Below are positions 1 through 8,868 of a stretch of 64,000 nt of DNA, one piece after another. The translations under genes and the position numbers were made by a program. Every line of letters starts with the position of its first letter. Position 1 is the stretch's first letter. The notes under the pieces were generated by a model. That model searched no databases. It was not told where the DNA came from and saw only the letters and a list, made by a program, of their open reading frames with translations. This DNA comes from Phyllobacterium brassicacearum (lineage in GTDB: Bacteria; Pseudomonadota; Alphaproteobacteria; Rhizobiales; Rhizobiaceae), in contig NZ_PGGO01000022.1 in NCBI RefSeq assembly GCF_003010955.1, positions 19,688-83,687 of the forward strand, written 5' to 3'.

Positions 1-649
1 AGAACTTCTCGAAACAGGTTTCATCGAGGACGCCAGCCCAAGAATCGAAGATTTGAACAGCATCAGCACCAGCGTCGATCTGCCGGATCAGATACTCGGC
101 CGAAACATCGGCAAGCGCGTCAAGCAACTTCTGGAAAGCGTCCGGGTTCCGGTAGGCGAAAAGACGGGCAGGAGCCTGATCCGGCGTACCATGTCCAGCT
201 ATCATATAGGTCGCCACGGTCCAGGGCGCCCCGCAGAAGCCAAGTAACGTCGTTTCGTTAGGAAGTTGCTGGCGCAAGAGGCGAACCGTTTCGTAGACCG
301 GTTCCAGACGATCTGCGGCACCATTCGACTCCAGCCAGAATATTCCATCGACATCGATCGGCGTCATCAAGGGGCCACGGCCTTCTTCAAAATGAAGATC
401 GCGCCCGAGCGCATGCGGGACGACCAGAATATCTGAGAAGAGGATCGCTGCATCGAAACCAAAACGCCGGATGGGCTGCAGCGTTACCTCAACGGCCAGA
501 TCAGGTGAATAACAGAGGTCGAGAAAGCTTCCGGCGTTTTTCCTCACCTCCCTGTATTCGGGAAGATAACGTCCCGCCTGGCGCATCATCCAGATGGGAG
601 GAGGAAAGACAGTCTCGCCTCTAAGGACTTTCATCACTTTGCGAACCAT
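1..649 (-). CDS. hemE: Uroporphyrinogen decarboxylase (partial, N-terminal part)
   Basis: HemE decarboxylates uroporphyrinogen III to coproporphyrinogen III in cytoplasmic haem synthesis. The reading frame runs leftward from an ATG at 649-647 and leaves the window, so about 216 of roughly 340 residues are visible. The family signature [13 protein letters not shown] lies at residues 20-32, and [12 protein letters not shown] follows further on. A GGAG ribosome binding site sits just upstream of the ATG. The gene diverges from the PPDK regulator across the putative replication origin, the arrangement known from Caulobacter and many other alphaproteobacteria. The 3' end is cut only by the window edge, not by mutation. 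Confidence 0.95.
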   Translation of the reverse strand, partial: MVRKVMKVLRGETVFPPPIWMMRQAGRYLPEYREVRKNAGSFLDLCYSPDLAVEVTLQPIRRFGFDAAILFSDILVVPHALGRDLHFEEGRGPLMTPIDVDGIFWLESNGAADRLEPVYETVRLLRQQLPNETTLLGFCGAPWTVATYMIAGHGTPDQAPARLFAYRNPDAFQKLLDALADVSAEYLIRQIDAGADAVQIFDSWAGVLDETCFEKF

Positions 650-852
650 TGTCGATCTCTCCGCCCCAGTCTTACAAAAAAGAAATTCAGATCTATTTAG
701 ATTTTCTGATTCTTAGAGTCTGTTTGTATCGGGAATTACCACAATGCCAACATTTTCCCACAACACCGAATTTCGGCGAACGCATTGAAAAACGAAAGGC
801 CGAATCTCCACAAAAGCGGGAAAGCTTCGATAAATATAATCATTACAATGGC

Positions 853-867
853 TTAACATAACACTAA
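853..867. promoter_or_regulatory. CtrA-like binding site in the origin region
   Basis: TTAA-N7-CTAA matches the CtrA consensus TTAA-N7-TTAA with one mismatch. CtrA represses initiation at the Caulobacter origin by binding there. A match this short is only suggestive; the support comes from its place inside the putative oriC. Confidence 0.4.
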
Positions 868-969
868 TTGTGAACAAATCTGTGGAGATCAGCGGAATAA
901 AGGACGATGAGTCGCAACAATCCCCAGTTTCAGACACATGCCGGAAAAACCGCGCACAGCCGAGCGAAC

Positions 970-978
970 TGTGGATGA
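970..978 (-). promoter_or_regulatory. Best DnaA box in the putative origin
   Basis: TGTGGATGA is the complement of TCATCCACA, one base away from the classical DnaA box TTATCCACA. It is the closest match in the hemE-PPDK regulator gap and lies on the side next to the PPDK regulator gene. Confidence 0.5.
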
Positions 979-1062
979 CTTGCCAACAATTCACATGGCT
1001 GGCATCAGTTGTGGACGCTTCGGGATTTTGTCCCCAGCCATCAACAGGAGTTCAATATTTCT

Positions 1063-1884
1063 GTGACGAAACCAGTAAATTACTTTCATCTTCATATGAT
1101 TTCTGATGCGACAGGAGAGACTCTCATCGCAGCCGGCCGGGCGGCGGCCGCGCAATATGCGCATGCACGGGCGATTGAGCATGTTTATCCGCTTATCCGA
1201 ACGGAAAAACAGATGAAACGGGTGTTGGATGGGATCGATGCGGAGCCCGGCATCGTGCTCTATACGATCATTGACCAACGGCTTGCCGCGATGATCAATG
1301 ACGGCTGTGCGGCGATAGGAGTACCATGCGTTTCAGTTCTCGAGCCGGTTCTCACCATCTTTCAATCCTACCTTGGTGCGCCAGCCGGCCGCAGGGTTGG
1401 GGCTCAGCACGTTCTCAATGCGGAATATTTCCGGCGCATCGACGCGCTCAACTTCACCATGGAACATGACGACGGTCAGTTGCCGCCGGACATAGAAGAA
1501 GCTGATGTCATCCTGATCGGTATTTCGCGCACCTCCAAGACCCCGACCAGCATCTATCTCGCCAATCGTGGGATCAAGACGGTGAATGTTCCGATCGTCA
1601 TCGGCGTGCCAATTCCAGATGTGCTGGTGCAATCCGAAAGGCCGCTAATCGTCGGGCTAGTCGCTTCAGCGGAGCGAATATCGCAGGTGCGCCAGCACCG
1701 CGTGCTTGGTGCAACGCATGGCTTCGATGCCGATCAGTATCTCGATCGCGCCAATATCATTGAGGAACTGACATATGCGCGGCAAATCTGCCACCGCCAT
1801 AATTGGCCAATGATTGATGTGTCGCGCCGTTCGATCGAAGAAACTGCCGCTGCCGTCCTTGCCCTGCGCGCAGAGGGACGATAA
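1063..1884 (+). CDS. Pyruvate, phosphate dikinase regulatory protein (kinase/pyrophosphorylase)
   Basis: This DUF299-family enzyme switches pyruvate phosphate dikinase (or PEP synthase) off and on by ADP-dependent threonine phosphorylation and phosphate-dependent dephosphorylation. The nucleotide-binding loop GISRTSKT is at residues 153-160, and the N-terminus [15 protein letters not shown] is typical of the family. I chose GTG at 1063: it gives 273 residues, the usual length, and has AGGAG at 1046-1050. An ATG at 1009 would add 18 residues that do not look like the family. The gene faces away from hemE across the putative origin and is followed after 39 bases by maf. Confidence 0.9.
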   Translation: MTKPVNYFHLHMISDATGETLIAAGRAAAAQYAHARAIEHVYPLIRTEKQMKRVLDGIDAEPGIVLYTIIDQRLAAMINDGCAAIGVPCVSVLEPVLTIFQSYLGAPAGRRVGAQHVLNAEYFRRIDALNFTMEHDDGQLPPDIEEADVILIGISRTSKTPTSIYLANRGIKTVNVPIVIGVPIPDVLVQSERPLIVGLVASAERISQVRQHRVLGATHGFDADQYLDRANIIEELTYARQICHRHNWPMIDVSRRSIEETAAAVLALRAEGR

Positions 1885-1923
1885 CCAATCTCTGGCCCAA
1901 ATCTGGTAACGAAGAACAAGACA

Positions 1924-2517
1924 ATGGACATCATTCTCGCCTCCAAGAGCCCATTCCGTGCCACGCTGCTGAAGAACGCCGGGGTTGCGTTCACCACGCA
2001 GTCGGCTGATATCGACGAACGTGCTGTCGAGGCACCGCTCTATAATAGCGGCGCCTCGCCGGAAGATGTAGCCCTGGTGCTCGCCGAGGCGAAGGCGATC
2101 GATGTCAGTGAACGAAACCCGGCAGCGCTCGTCATCGGTTCGGACCAGACGCTCTCGCTTGGCGATGAAATCCTGCATAAACCGGAGAACATGGAAGCTG
2201 CGCGCCGGCAATTGCTGAAACTGTCGGGGCAGACGCACCATCTGAATAGCGCCGTGGTCCTCGCCAGGGACGGACAGGCATTGTGGCGGCACGTGTCGGT
2301 CGCGCGCATGACGTTGCGCAATCTCGATCCGGGATTCATCGGCAGGCATCTCGCACGTGTCGGCGCTATCGCCCTGCAAAGTGTCGGTGCATATCAATAT
2401 GAGGGCGAAGGGGTGCAATTGTTTGAAAAAGTCGATGGTGACTATTTCACGATTGTTGGTTTACCGCTCTTGCCATTGTTAGCAGAACTGCGTCGCGAAG
2501 GTGCGATCGATGGCTGA
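1924..2517 (+). CDS. maf: Maf-like nucleoside triphosphate pyrophosphatase
   Basis: Maf-family enzymes hydrolyse non-canonical or selected nucleoside triphosphates to monophosphates in the cytoplasm and act as house-cleaning enzymes. The N-terminal [13 protein letters not shown] (residues 4-16) is the family substrate loop, and the acidic GSDQTL motif near residue 75 carries the catalytic aspartate. Length is 197 residues, normal for the family. The loop reads SKSPFR where the dTTP/UTP-type Maf reads SxSPRR, so the substrate may differ; I cannot assign it. The 3' end overlaps aroE by 8 bases. Confidence 0.88.
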   Translation: MDIILASKSPFRATLLKNAGVAFTTQSADIDERAVEAPLYNSGASPEDVALVLAEAKAIDVSERNPAALVIGSDQTLSLGDEILHKPENMEAARRQLLKLSGQTHHLNSAVVLARDGQALWRHVSVARMTLRNLDPGFIGRHLARVGAIALQSVGAYQYEGEGVQLFEKVDGDYFTIVGLPLLPLLAELRREGAIDG

Positions 2518-3367
2518 CCATCCCACCGCATTTGTCACCGGATTTCCCATTCGACATTCACGCTCACCGCTGATTCACGGTCATTGGTTGAAGAAATATG
2601 GCTTGGACGGCTCTTATCAGGCGATTGAAGTAGCCCCGGAAGGCTTTGCCGATTTTGTTCACAACCTGCAGAACAACGGTTTTGTTGGCGGCAATGTCAC
2701 CATCCCCCACAAGGAAAGTGCGTTTGCCCTGTGCTCGAGGCACGATACGGCTGCTATGGAGATCGGCGCAGTCAATACGCTGTGGTTCGAGGACGGTGTG
2801 CTTTGGGGCGGCAATACGGACGCCTACGGTTTCGTCGCCAATCTCGACGCCATGAGTCCAAGATGGGATGAGCGCAAATCCGCACTCGTGCTCGGTGCTG
2901 GCGGTGCCAGCCGCGCAGTGGTGTATGCACTGAAACAGCGTGGGTTCACCGATATACGGATCGTCAATCGTACCGTTGAACGGGCCAAGGAGCTTGCAGA
3001 TCGCTTGGGCTGCGGTATCAGTGCGCACGAGTGGCGCATGGTGCCGGAATTGCTGGGAGATTCGGCACTCATTGTCAACACCACGTCGCTCGGCATGGAG
3101 GGCAAGGCTGATGAGAGCATTGATCTTACGGCCGCAGCTCCTGATGCGCTGGTAACCGACATTGTCTATGTACCACTGGAAACACCTTTATTGAAAACCG
3201 CGCGCGCCAGAGGCCTCAAAACTGTCGACGGCCTCGGCATGCTGCTGCACCAGGCGGTTCCCGGTTTCGAGCGCTGGTTCGGAACAAGGCCGGACGTTAC
3301 CCCGGAGTTGCGCAAAGTGATCCTGGCCGACATGGACAGGTCCGCAAGAAGCGGCCAACCCAAATGA
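2510..3367 (+). CDS. aroE: Shikimate dehydrogenase (NADP)
   Basis: AroE reduces 3-dehydroshikimate to shikimate in the aromatic amino acid pathway. The shikimate-binding motif HSRSPLIH is at residues 16-23, the catalytic lysine lies in NVTIPHK (Lys68), and the NADP-binding loop GAGGASRAV is near residue 130. I chose ATG at 2510 over GTG at 2501; this gives 285 residues. The start overlaps the maf stop by 8 bases and the stop overlaps the coaE start (ATGA), so maf, aroE and coaE are probably translationally coupled in one operon. Confidence 0.95.
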   Translation: MADHPTAFVTGFPIRHSRSPLIHGHWLKKYGLDGSYQAIEVAPEGFADFVHNLQNNGFVGGNVTIPHKESAFALCSRHDTAAMEIGAVNTLWFEDGVLWGGNTDAYGFVANLDAMSPRWDERKSALVLGAGGASRAVVYALKQRGFTDIRIVNRTVERAKELADRLGCGISAHEWRMVPELLGDSALIVNTTSLGMEGKADESIDLTAAAPDALVTDIVYVPLETPLLKTARARGLKTVDGLGMLLHQAVPGFERWFGTRPDVTPELRKVILADMDRSARSGQPK

Positions 3368-3945
3368 TTATCCTTGGTCTCACGGGGTCAATCGGCATGG
3401 GCAAGTCGACCTCGGCGCAGATGTTTGTAGACGAGGGCATACCAGTCTATTCGGCCGATGAGGCCGTGCACCGGCTCTATTCCGGCGCTGCGGCTCCGCT
3501 GATCGAAGCGGCGTTCCCCGGAACAACCAAGGATGGCAAGGTCGACCGCACGAAACTGTCTGCGGCCGTGATGGGAAAACCGGACAAACTGAAGCAGCTC
3601 GAAGCGATCATCCATCCGCTGGTACGTGCCGAGGAGAATAGCTTTCGCGATGCCGCTCGATCCCGGGGTGCGAAACTGATCGTTCTGGACATTCCGTTGC
3701 TGTTCGAGACGGGGGCAGAAACGCGCGTGGACAAGATCCTCGTGGTGACAGCACCTGCCGATGTCCAGCGTAAGCGAGTTCTCGACCGTCCGGGCATGAC
3801 GCCAGCCAAACTCGATGCGATCCTGGAACGCCAGACACCCGATGCGGAAAAGCGGGCGCGAGCCGATTTCATCATCGATACACGCCATGATTTCGGTGTC
3901 ACCAGGGAGGAAGTACGGAAGATTATCCGTCTCCTGTCAGGATAG
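3364..3945 (+). CDS. coaE: Dephospho-CoA kinase
   Basis: CoaE phosphorylates the ribose 3'-hydroxyl of dephospho-CoA, the last step of CoA synthesis. The P-loop [12 protein letters not shown] is at residues 5-16, and DIPLLFE in the middle is the usual acidic lid and substrate motif. Length is 193 residues, standard. The ATG overlaps the aroE stop as ATGA. The pantothenate kinase gene coaA is in this same window at 16495. Confidence 0.95.
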   Translation: MIILGLTGSIGMGKSTSAQMFVDEGIPVYSADEAVHRLYSGAAAPLIEAAFPGTTKDGKVDRTKLSAAVMGKPDKLKQLEAIIHPLVRAEENSFRDAARSRGAKLIVLDIPLLFETGAETRVDKILVVTAPADVQRKRVLDRPGMTPAKLDAILERQTPDAEKRARADFIIDTRHDFGVTREEVRKIIRLLSG

Positions 3946-4016
3946 AGGGGGATAGACCCCATCTGCTCTTGCCCGGACTGACCAATTTGTGGAAGCTCGC
4001 GCAAAAGGGTGATTCC

Positions 4017-4724
4017 ATGCGCGAGATCATATTCGATACGGAAACGACCGGCCTCGACAGGTTGGATGACCGGGTCATCGAGATCGGCGGTGTCGAGCTC
4101 ATCAACCGCTTCCCGACGGGCCGTACCTTCCACGTCTATATCAATCCGGAAGGAAAAACGGTGCATCCGGATGCGCTGGCCGTTCATGGCATCAGCAATG
4201 AACAACTTGCGGACAAGCCGCTTTTCGCCGGCGTCCTCCATGACTTCCTCGATTTCATCGACGGAGCAAAACTGATCGCCCACAATGCGATGTTCGATAT
4301 GGGCTTCATCAATGCGGAGCTCAACCGCCTTGGACATCCTCCGATCCACAATGATCGAGTTGTCGACACATTGGCGCTTGCCCGCCGCAAGCATCCGATG
4401 GGGCCGAATTCGCTCGATGCTTTGTGCCGCCGCTATGGCATCGACAACAGTCACCGCACCATGCACGGCGCGCTGCTCGACTCGCAGCTTCTCGCGGAGG
4501 TCTATATCGAGCTGATCGGCGGCAAGCAGGCGGCTCTGGGCCTGACGATCGCCGAACAATCGGGAAACCAGCAAACCTCCGACACGGCGGGGCTCATCGT
4601 GATTCCGCGGCGGCCGACGCCACTTCGGCCACGCTTGACCGAAGCCGAGAAACTCGCGCACGCCAAGCTGGTGGACAAGATTGGCGAGAAAGCCCTCTGG
4701 CACGAACGCATCCCGCTGCAATAA
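4017..4724 (+). CDS. dnaQ: DNA polymerase III epsilon subunit (3'-5' proofreading exonuclease)
   Basis: DnaQ is the proofreading exonuclease of the replicative polymerase. The DEDDh residues are visible: Exo I DTETTG (Asp7, Glu9), Exo II HNAMFDMGF, and Exo III HGALLDSQLLAEVY. Length is 235 residues. I chose ATG at 4017, preceded by AAAGGG, because MREIIFDTETTGLD is the typical beginning; the frame is open further upstream to a TTG at 3969. It follows coaE after 71 bases and ends at a strong terminator. Confidence 0.95.
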   Translation: MREIIFDTETTGLDRLDDRVIEIGGVELINRFPTGRTFHVYINPEGKTVHPDALAVHGISNEQLADKPLFAGVLHDFLDFIDGAKLIAHNAMFDMGFINAELNRLGHPPIHNDRVVDTLALARRKHPMGPNSLDALCRRYGIDNSHRTMHGALLDSQLLAEVYIELIGGKQAALGLTIAEQSGNQQTSDTAGLIVIPRRPTPLRPRLTEAEKLAHAKLVDKIGEKALWHERIPLQ

Positions 4725-4725
4725 A

Positions 4726-4748
4726 AAACCCGGGATCACTCCGGGTTT
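4726..4748. terminator. Bidirectional terminator between dnaQ and secB
   Basis: AAACCCGG (4726-4733) pairs perfectly with CCGGGTTT (4741-4748) around a 7-base loop. An A-tract lies on the left and a T-tract on the right, so it can serve both convergent genes. Confidence 0.8.
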
Positions 4749-4775
4749 CTCATCACTTTCAAAGTGGAACTCAGC

Positions 4776-5282
4776 TCAGCTGACTTTGGCCTTGGCCTGT
4801 TCTTCCGCCATGCGCTGCTGGAACATCTGCGCAAAATCGATGGGATCGATCATCAGGGGCGGGAAGCCGCCATTGCGTGTGGCCTCTGCAATGATCTGGC
4901 GGGCGAACGGGAACAATAGACGCGGGCATTCGATGAACAACAGCGGCAGCAGGTGTTCCTGCGGGAAGCCGACGAGCCGGAAAACGCCGCCATAGACGAG
5001 TTCTGCATTGAACAGAACTTCCTTGCCTTCACCGGCCTTGGCCGAAAGCGTGAGAACAACGTCGAAATCATTCTCCGCAATCGGATTGGCATTGACGTTG
5101 ACATTGATGCTAATGCCGGGTGCCTTGTCGCGGGGACGCAGCGAGAGCGGCGCACCGGGGCTTTCGAAGGAAAGGTCCTTCACATATTGCGCCAGGATAT
5201 TCAGCGTCTGCTGCTGGGCAGTTCCCTCGCCATTGGTAGCTTCGTTGCCGTTCCCGGCCTTTTCATCAGGCTTTTGAGCCAT
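4776..5282 (-). CDS. secB: Protein-export chaperone SecB
   Basis: SecB is a tetrameric cytoplasmic chaperone that keeps precursors unfolded and hands them to SecA. The 168-residue protein has the family core from about residue 25 ([14 protein letters not shown]) through [20 protein letters not shown] to the C-terminal FAQMFQQRM, as in other alphaproteobacteria. A polar, low-complexity N-terminal tail of about 23 residues ([17 protein letters not shown]) precedes it. It is convergent with dnaQ. The next gene on the same strand, fxsA, lies about 117 bases upstream. Confidence 0.95.
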   Translation of the reverse strand: MAQKPDEKAGNGNEATNGEGTAQQQTLNILAQYVKDLSFESPGAPLSLRPRDKAPGISINVNVNANPIAENDFDVVLTLSAKAGEGKEVLFNAELVYGGVFRLVGFPQEHLLPLLFIECPRLLFPFARQIIAEATRNGGFPPLMIDPIDFAQMFQQRMAEEQAKAKVS

Positions 5283-5399
5283 TGTCTGGAAACCTTCTTC
5301 TGTTGCGTCCGCTTTTCACGGTTATCGAATGAATGATGGCTCGCTAGCATGTGTGCCGTGACGAGGCAAGGCGCGAGTCGTCCGCAGGTCCTCCCGGAA

Positions 5400-5885
5400 C
5401 TATTGTTTCGGGTTCCAGGGCGAATCCGGATCGGGCTTGCTTGAATAATCCTCCGGATCAAGCTCGATGACACGGTCCTTGATGCGCGTAGAGCCGGGCT
5501 GTGACGAACCGCGAGCGCCGGAACTGACCACAACCACGCGATCGCTGATGAAGCGCCAGCCAATATCACGCACTGCCGGGATGAACAGGAGCAGGCCGAT
5601 AATGTCGGTGATGAAGCCCGGAATGATCAGCAGGAACGCGGCGAAGACCAGCATCACGCCGTGAACCAGCTCGCGCTTCGGCGTACGGCCAGCCGCCGTT
5701 TCCTCGCGGATTCGCTGGATGAGGCCAAAACCCTGAAGACGCAACAGGAACACGCCCAGGAAGATCGACAGGATGACGAGACCGAGCGTTGCCAAGACGC
5801 CGATCTTGCCGCCGACCACGATGAAACCGGCTATTTCCAGAAATGGCAGCGCCAGAAGGAAGAGGGGCACGAACGACGATCGCAA
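5400..5885 (-). CDS. fxsA: FxsA family membrane protein
   Basis: This is an inner-membrane protein of the FxsA family, whose Escherichia coli member modulates phage T7 exclusion; its cellular role is otherwise unclear. Hydrophobic segments lie at about residues 5-27, 29-48 and 75-100. The motif GGKIGVLATLGLVILS and the glycine-rich turn LLRLQGFGL are typical. The C-terminal 40 or so residues are polar and probably cytoplasmic. Length is 161 residues. It diverges from the tim44-like gene. Confidence 0.85.
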   Translation of the reverse strand: MRSSFVPLFLLALPFLEIAGFIVVGGKIGVLATLGLVILSIFLGVFLLRLQGFGLIQRIREETAAGRTPKRELVHGVMLVFAAFLLIIPGFITDIIGLLLFIPAVRDIGWRFISDRVVVVSSGARGSSQPGSTRIKDRVIELDPEDYSSKPDPDSPWNPKQ

Positions 5886-6064
5886 ACTAATTTACCTTTC
5901 GAAGGAGATATCCGGCTATTATCCATACCCGGCGTCAATTTCATGCCTATATAGGAAGGCAAGATGAGCATTTGTATGATTGCGCTTGGCAATCTATATG
6001 TTTTTGGTATTTCGACAAAAGATTGAAGACCGACAACAAAATTCTGGGATGAATGGCAGGCGAC

Positions 6065-6760
6065 ATGGAATATCTGGACTTCGGAACGATTTTCTTCTTC
6101 GTGGCAGCAGTGGTGATCTTTCTCCAGCTGCGCAAGGTCCTCGGTCGTCGCACGGGTAACGAACGCCCGCCCTTCAATCCCTATACGCGGACGGCCGAAG
6201 TCGATGACAAGAGCAAGCCCGGCGACAACGTCGTCTCCCTGCCGCGCCGCGGGGAAGTGAAGGAAAGCACCTTCGAAAAGGTTGATGCGATTGCCAAGCC
6301 AGGGACGCCGCTGAATGACGGCCTGCGCTCCATCCAGTATGCCGATCCGTCCTTCGAGCCCGCGAAATTCCTCGATGGTTCGAAAATGGCCTATGAAATG
6401 ATCGTCATGTCTTTTGCCGATGGTGATCGCAAGACACTGAAGTCCCTGCTTTCCCGGGAAGTATACGATGGTTTTGTTGCTGCCATTGCCGACCGGGAGT
6501 CGCGAGGCGAAAAAGTGCAGTCGTCATTTGTCGGCATCAACAAGGCGGACATCATAGGCGCGGAGATGAAGGGCACCGAGGCACATGTGACGGTGCGTGT
6601 CGTCAGCGAGCTGATTTCGGCCACGCTGGACAAGAATGGCGCAGTGATCGATGGCGACAAGGAATCAGTCGCCGAGGTCAAGGACGTCTGGACCTTCGCA
6701 CGCGATACAAGGTCAAAGGACCCGAACTGGAAGTTGGTCGCCACCGAAGCCGAAGATTGA
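6065..6760 (+). CDS. Tim44/TimA family membrane-anchored protein
   Basis: The protein has one N-terminal membrane segment (about residues 5-23, FGTIFFFVAAVVIFLQL), a linker with RRTGNERPPFNPY, and a C-terminal Tim44-like domain (about 80-225). Alphaproteobacterial members bind the membrane; their function is not settled. ATG at 6065 gives 231 residues; an in-frame ATG at 6053 is also possible (235 residues). The stop overlaps the next start as TTGA, the first of several overlaps through mltA, smr and xre. The arrangement suggests an envelope-related operon, which is inference. Confidence 0.85.
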   Translation: MEYLDFGTIFFFVAAVVIFLQLRKVLGRRTGNERPPFNPYTRTAEVDDKSKPGDNVVSLPRRGEVKESTFEKVDAIAKPGTPLNDGLRSIQYADPSFEPAKFLDGSKMAYEMIVMSFADGDRKTLKSLLSREVYDGFVAAIADRESRGEKVQSSFVGINKADIIGAEMKGTEAHVTVRVVSELISATLDKNGAVIDGDKESVAEVKDVWTFARDTRSKDPNWKLVATEAED

Positions 6761-7884
6761 TTGCCGATCGAGACCTAGAAGCCATGTTGTCGCCCCTGCT
6801 CAAACCGGTGGATTTTTCTGACTGTCCCGGTTGGGAGAACGACAGGCAGGTGGAGGCTTTCCGGGCATTCGTCCGTTCCGCGGAACGAGTGCTCGAGAAG
6901 CCCTATAAGTCCGGTTCTCTCGGGATCAGTTTTGAAGCGCTCGCGCCGATCTTTGCTGATTCACGTGAAACATTGGTCGAATCCGACAGCCAGGCGCGGC
7001 AATTCTTCGAGAAGTGGTTCCGCCCCGCTCTCATTGATAGCACCCATGCGTCAGACGGATTCGTCACGGGGTTTTATGAACCGGAAGTTGTGGCCTCCGC
7101 TGTTCGCACCGATAGGTTCAAGGTACCGTTTCTCAGGCGCCCCGCTGATCTTGTCGACATCGATGACACCAACCGGCCGGAGGGCTTTGACCCCTATTTT
7201 GCCTTTGCCCGGCAGACACCGGCGGGCCTTGTTGAATATTACGACCGGCCCGCCATCGAGTGCGGCGCGCTTGATGGACAGGGTCTCGAAATGGCGTTCG
7301 TGGAAAGCCCTGTCGACGCTTTTTTCATTCACGTTCAGGGCGCTGCACGGCTGAAGATGACCGATGGTCGTCTGCGCCGCATCACCTACGCGGCGAAGAC
7401 GGGGCATCGCTTCACCGGGATCGGCCGGATTCTGCTCGACAGCGGCGAGATAGCACCGCAAAACATGTCGATGCAGTCGATCCGCGCCTGGCTTGCCGAT
7501 CATCCGGAGAAAGCCCAGGCGCTCATGTGGAACAACCGGTCTTATATTTTCTTTCGGGAAGCCGACGTCGAGAATCGCTCGCTTGGCCCGATCGCGGCGG
7601 CGAAGGTTCCGCTGACCGGGGGACGATCCGTTGCCGTCGACCGCCTGCTGCATACGTTCGGGACGCCGTTCTATATCCATGCGCCAGATCTGACCGCTTT
7701 TGGCGGCGATTATTTTGCCCGGCTGATGATTGCGCAGGATACCGGTTCGGCTATCGTCGGCCCGGCCCGGGGTGATCTCTTTGCCGGTTCGGGCGATGCG
7801 GCAGGCGAGATCGCCGGTGGTATCCGCAACAAGGCCGACTTCTATGCGCTGGTTCCACGCTCGCTTCTGCCAAACGACAAATGA
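6757..7884 (+). CDS. mltA: Membrane-bound lytic murein transglycosylase A family protein
   Basis: MltA-type enzymes cleave the beta-1,4 bond of peptidoglycan with formation of anhydroMurNAc. The MltA domain spans about residues 70-270 (FVTGFYEPEV at its start), followed by the 3D double-psi barrel (about 280-365) with the catalytic-type aspartate in ARGDLFAGSG. The start is uncertain: TTG at 6757 overlaps the previous stop, while ATG at 6784 gives 366 residues. No signal peptide or lipobox is visible with either start, unlike E. coli MltA. Its end overlaps smr as ATGA. Confidence 0.87.
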   Translation: MIADRDLEAMLSPLLKPVDFSDCPGWENDRQVEAFRAFVRSAERVLEKPYKSGSLGISFEALAPIFADSRETLVESDSQARQFFEKWFRPALIDSTHASDGFVTGFYEPEVVASAVRTDRFKVPFLRRPADLVDIDDTNRPEGFDPYFAFARQTPAGLVEYYDRPAIECGALDGQGLEMAFVESPVDAFFIHVQGAARLKMTDGRLRRITYAAKTGHRFTGIGRILLDSGEIAPQNMSMQSIRAWLADHPEKAQALMWNNRSYIFFREADVENRSLGPIAAAKVPLTGGRSVAVDRLLHTFGTPFYIHAPDLTAFGGDYFARLMIAQDTGSAIVGPARGDLFAGSGDAAGEIAGGIRNKADFYALVPRSLLPNDK

Positions 7885-8435
7885 AGAAGAAGGCTGCACA
7901 AGACGGATTTGCCACGCTGGAAGACCGGATTCTCTGGGAAACTGTGGCAAAGACAGCGCGTCCGCTCAAAGGCAAGGAAAAACCGGTCTTCCTGAGCAAA
8001 GAGACTGAAGAGAAGCCGTCACTGCATCCATCGGCACCCGAAGATCCGAAACCGCTTGCCTCGACGGCTGAAACAAAGCCCGTACAAGCGCACCGACTGC
8101 ATCCGATCGATCGGCCAACGCACAAGAAGATCGCGAAGGGACGTGTCGTCATCGAGGCCAGGATCGATCTGCACGGCCTCACTCAAAGCGAAGCCTATGG
8201 TTTGCTGCTCGGCTTCCTGCAGCGGGCGCACTTGCGCAAGCTTCGGCATGTTCTTGTCATCACCGGAAAGGGCTCATCCATGGGCAGCGACGGCGTGCTG
8301 CGTCAGGCGGTTCCCATGTGGTTTACGACGCCGTCGTTTCGCATCCTGGTCAATGGCTATGAAAACGCTGCTCGCAATCACGGGGGGACCGGTGCGATCT
8401 ATGTGCGCATGCGCCGGCAGCCGGAGGCGTCATGA
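7881..8435 (+). CDS. Smr/MutS2-type endonuclease domain protein
   Basis: The C-terminal half (about residues 90-180) is a Smr domain: RIDLHGLTQSEAY carries the family LDxHG motif, followed by VLVITGKG and the terminal GGTGAIYVRMRR. Stand-alone Smr proteins are nucleases acting on DNA or on mRNA in stalled translation; which applies here cannot be told. The first 85 residues are charged and probably disordered. Length is 184 residues. It overlaps both neighbours (mltA and xre) by ATGA. Confidence 0.87.
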   Translation: MKKKAAQDGFATLEDRILWETVAKTARPLKGKEKPVFLSKETEEKPSLHPSAPEDPKPLASTAETKPVQAHRLHPIDRPTHKKIAKGRVVIEARIDLHGLTQSEAYGLLLGFLQRAHLRKLRHVLVITGKGSSMGSDGVLRQAVPMWFTTPSFRILVNGYENAARNHGGTGAIYVRMRRQPEAS

Positions 8436-8803
8436 CACCCTTCGGCGAGAAACTGCGCGACCTGCGCACGGAACGCGGCATTTCGCAAAAGGAGATGGCG
8501 AAGGCGATTGGTGTGTCGGCCGCCTATCTCTCGGCCCTGGAACATGGCAAACGCGGTCAGCCAACCTGGGACAAGTTGCAGCGCATCATCCAGTACTTCA
8601 ACATCATCTGGGACGAAGCGGAGGAGTTGCAACGATTGGCAATGATCTCGGACCCTCGCATAACGATCGATACGGGCGGCCTGTCGCCTGCGGCCACGGA
8701 ACTTGCCAACCTTCTCGCCGCAAAGATCGGGGAGATCGACACCGAGACGGCGCAAGCTTTCATTCAAAAACTCAAATCATTGCCGGAAAGGCGAAAGCGC
8801 TGA
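8432..8803 (+). CDS. XRE-family helix-turn-helix regulator
   Basis: A 123-residue protein with an N-terminal Cro/CI-type HTH (about residues 5-60, with GISQKEMAKAIGVSAAYLSALEHG) and a short helical C-terminus. It is translationally coupled to smr (ATGA overlap), so it may regulate this operon, but no operator can be assigned. It ends just before a palindromic repeat. Confidence 0.85.
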   Translation: MTPFGEKLRDLRTERGISQKEMAKAIGVSAAYLSALEHGKRGQPTWDKLQRIIQYFNIIWDEAEELQRLAMISDPRITIDTGGLSPAATELANLLAAKIGEIDTETAQAFIQKLKSLPERRKR

Positions 8804-8809
8804 TCTAAC

Positions 8810-8853
8810 GCAATCCCAGGAAAAGTGGGAACCTGTTTTCCGGCAGGAATTGC
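8810..8853. repeat. Imperfect palindromic intergenic element (REP-like)
   Basis: Nested inverted repeats form a hairpin: GCAATCC (8810-8816) with GGAATTGC (8846-8853), and GGAAAA (8819-8824) with TTTTCC (8836-8841). The sequence AAAAGTGGGAACC...TTTTCCGG resembles a palindromic unit I recall as dispersed in rhizobial genomes. It sits between two convergent genes and may also work as a terminator. Confidence 0.5.
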
Positions 8854-8868
8854 GGCAACATAGAGACT

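Larger units (their letters stand above)
650..1062. other. oriC: Putative chromosomal replication origin (oriC)
   Basis: This 413-base gene-free stretch lies between hemE and the PPDK regulator, where Caulobacter and Sinorhizobium carry their chromosomal origin. It holds AT-rich tracts (about 673-715 and 828-870). It also holds several DnaA-box-like 9-mers: TGTGGATGA at 970-978 (one mismatch to TGTGGATAA), an exactly complementary pair ATCTCCACA at 804-812 and TGTGGAGAT at 881-889 (two mismatches each), and a weaker TTTCCCACA at 754-762. Four GANTC sites for the CcrM methylase occur at 708, 716, 802 and 909, and a CtrA-like site lies at 853-867. Position is the strongest argument; most of the boxes are degenerate. 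Confidence 0.72.

Noticed and set aside
713..1278. Several short open frames across the hemE-PPDK regulator gap
   Set aside because: No ribosome binding sites or family features; they overlap the origin motifs and the regulator gene.
3477..4739. A 420-codon minus-strand open frame opposite coaE and dnaQ
   Set aside because: It is the antisense shadow of two well-supported genes in a GC-rich genome; its translation has no recognisable domain.
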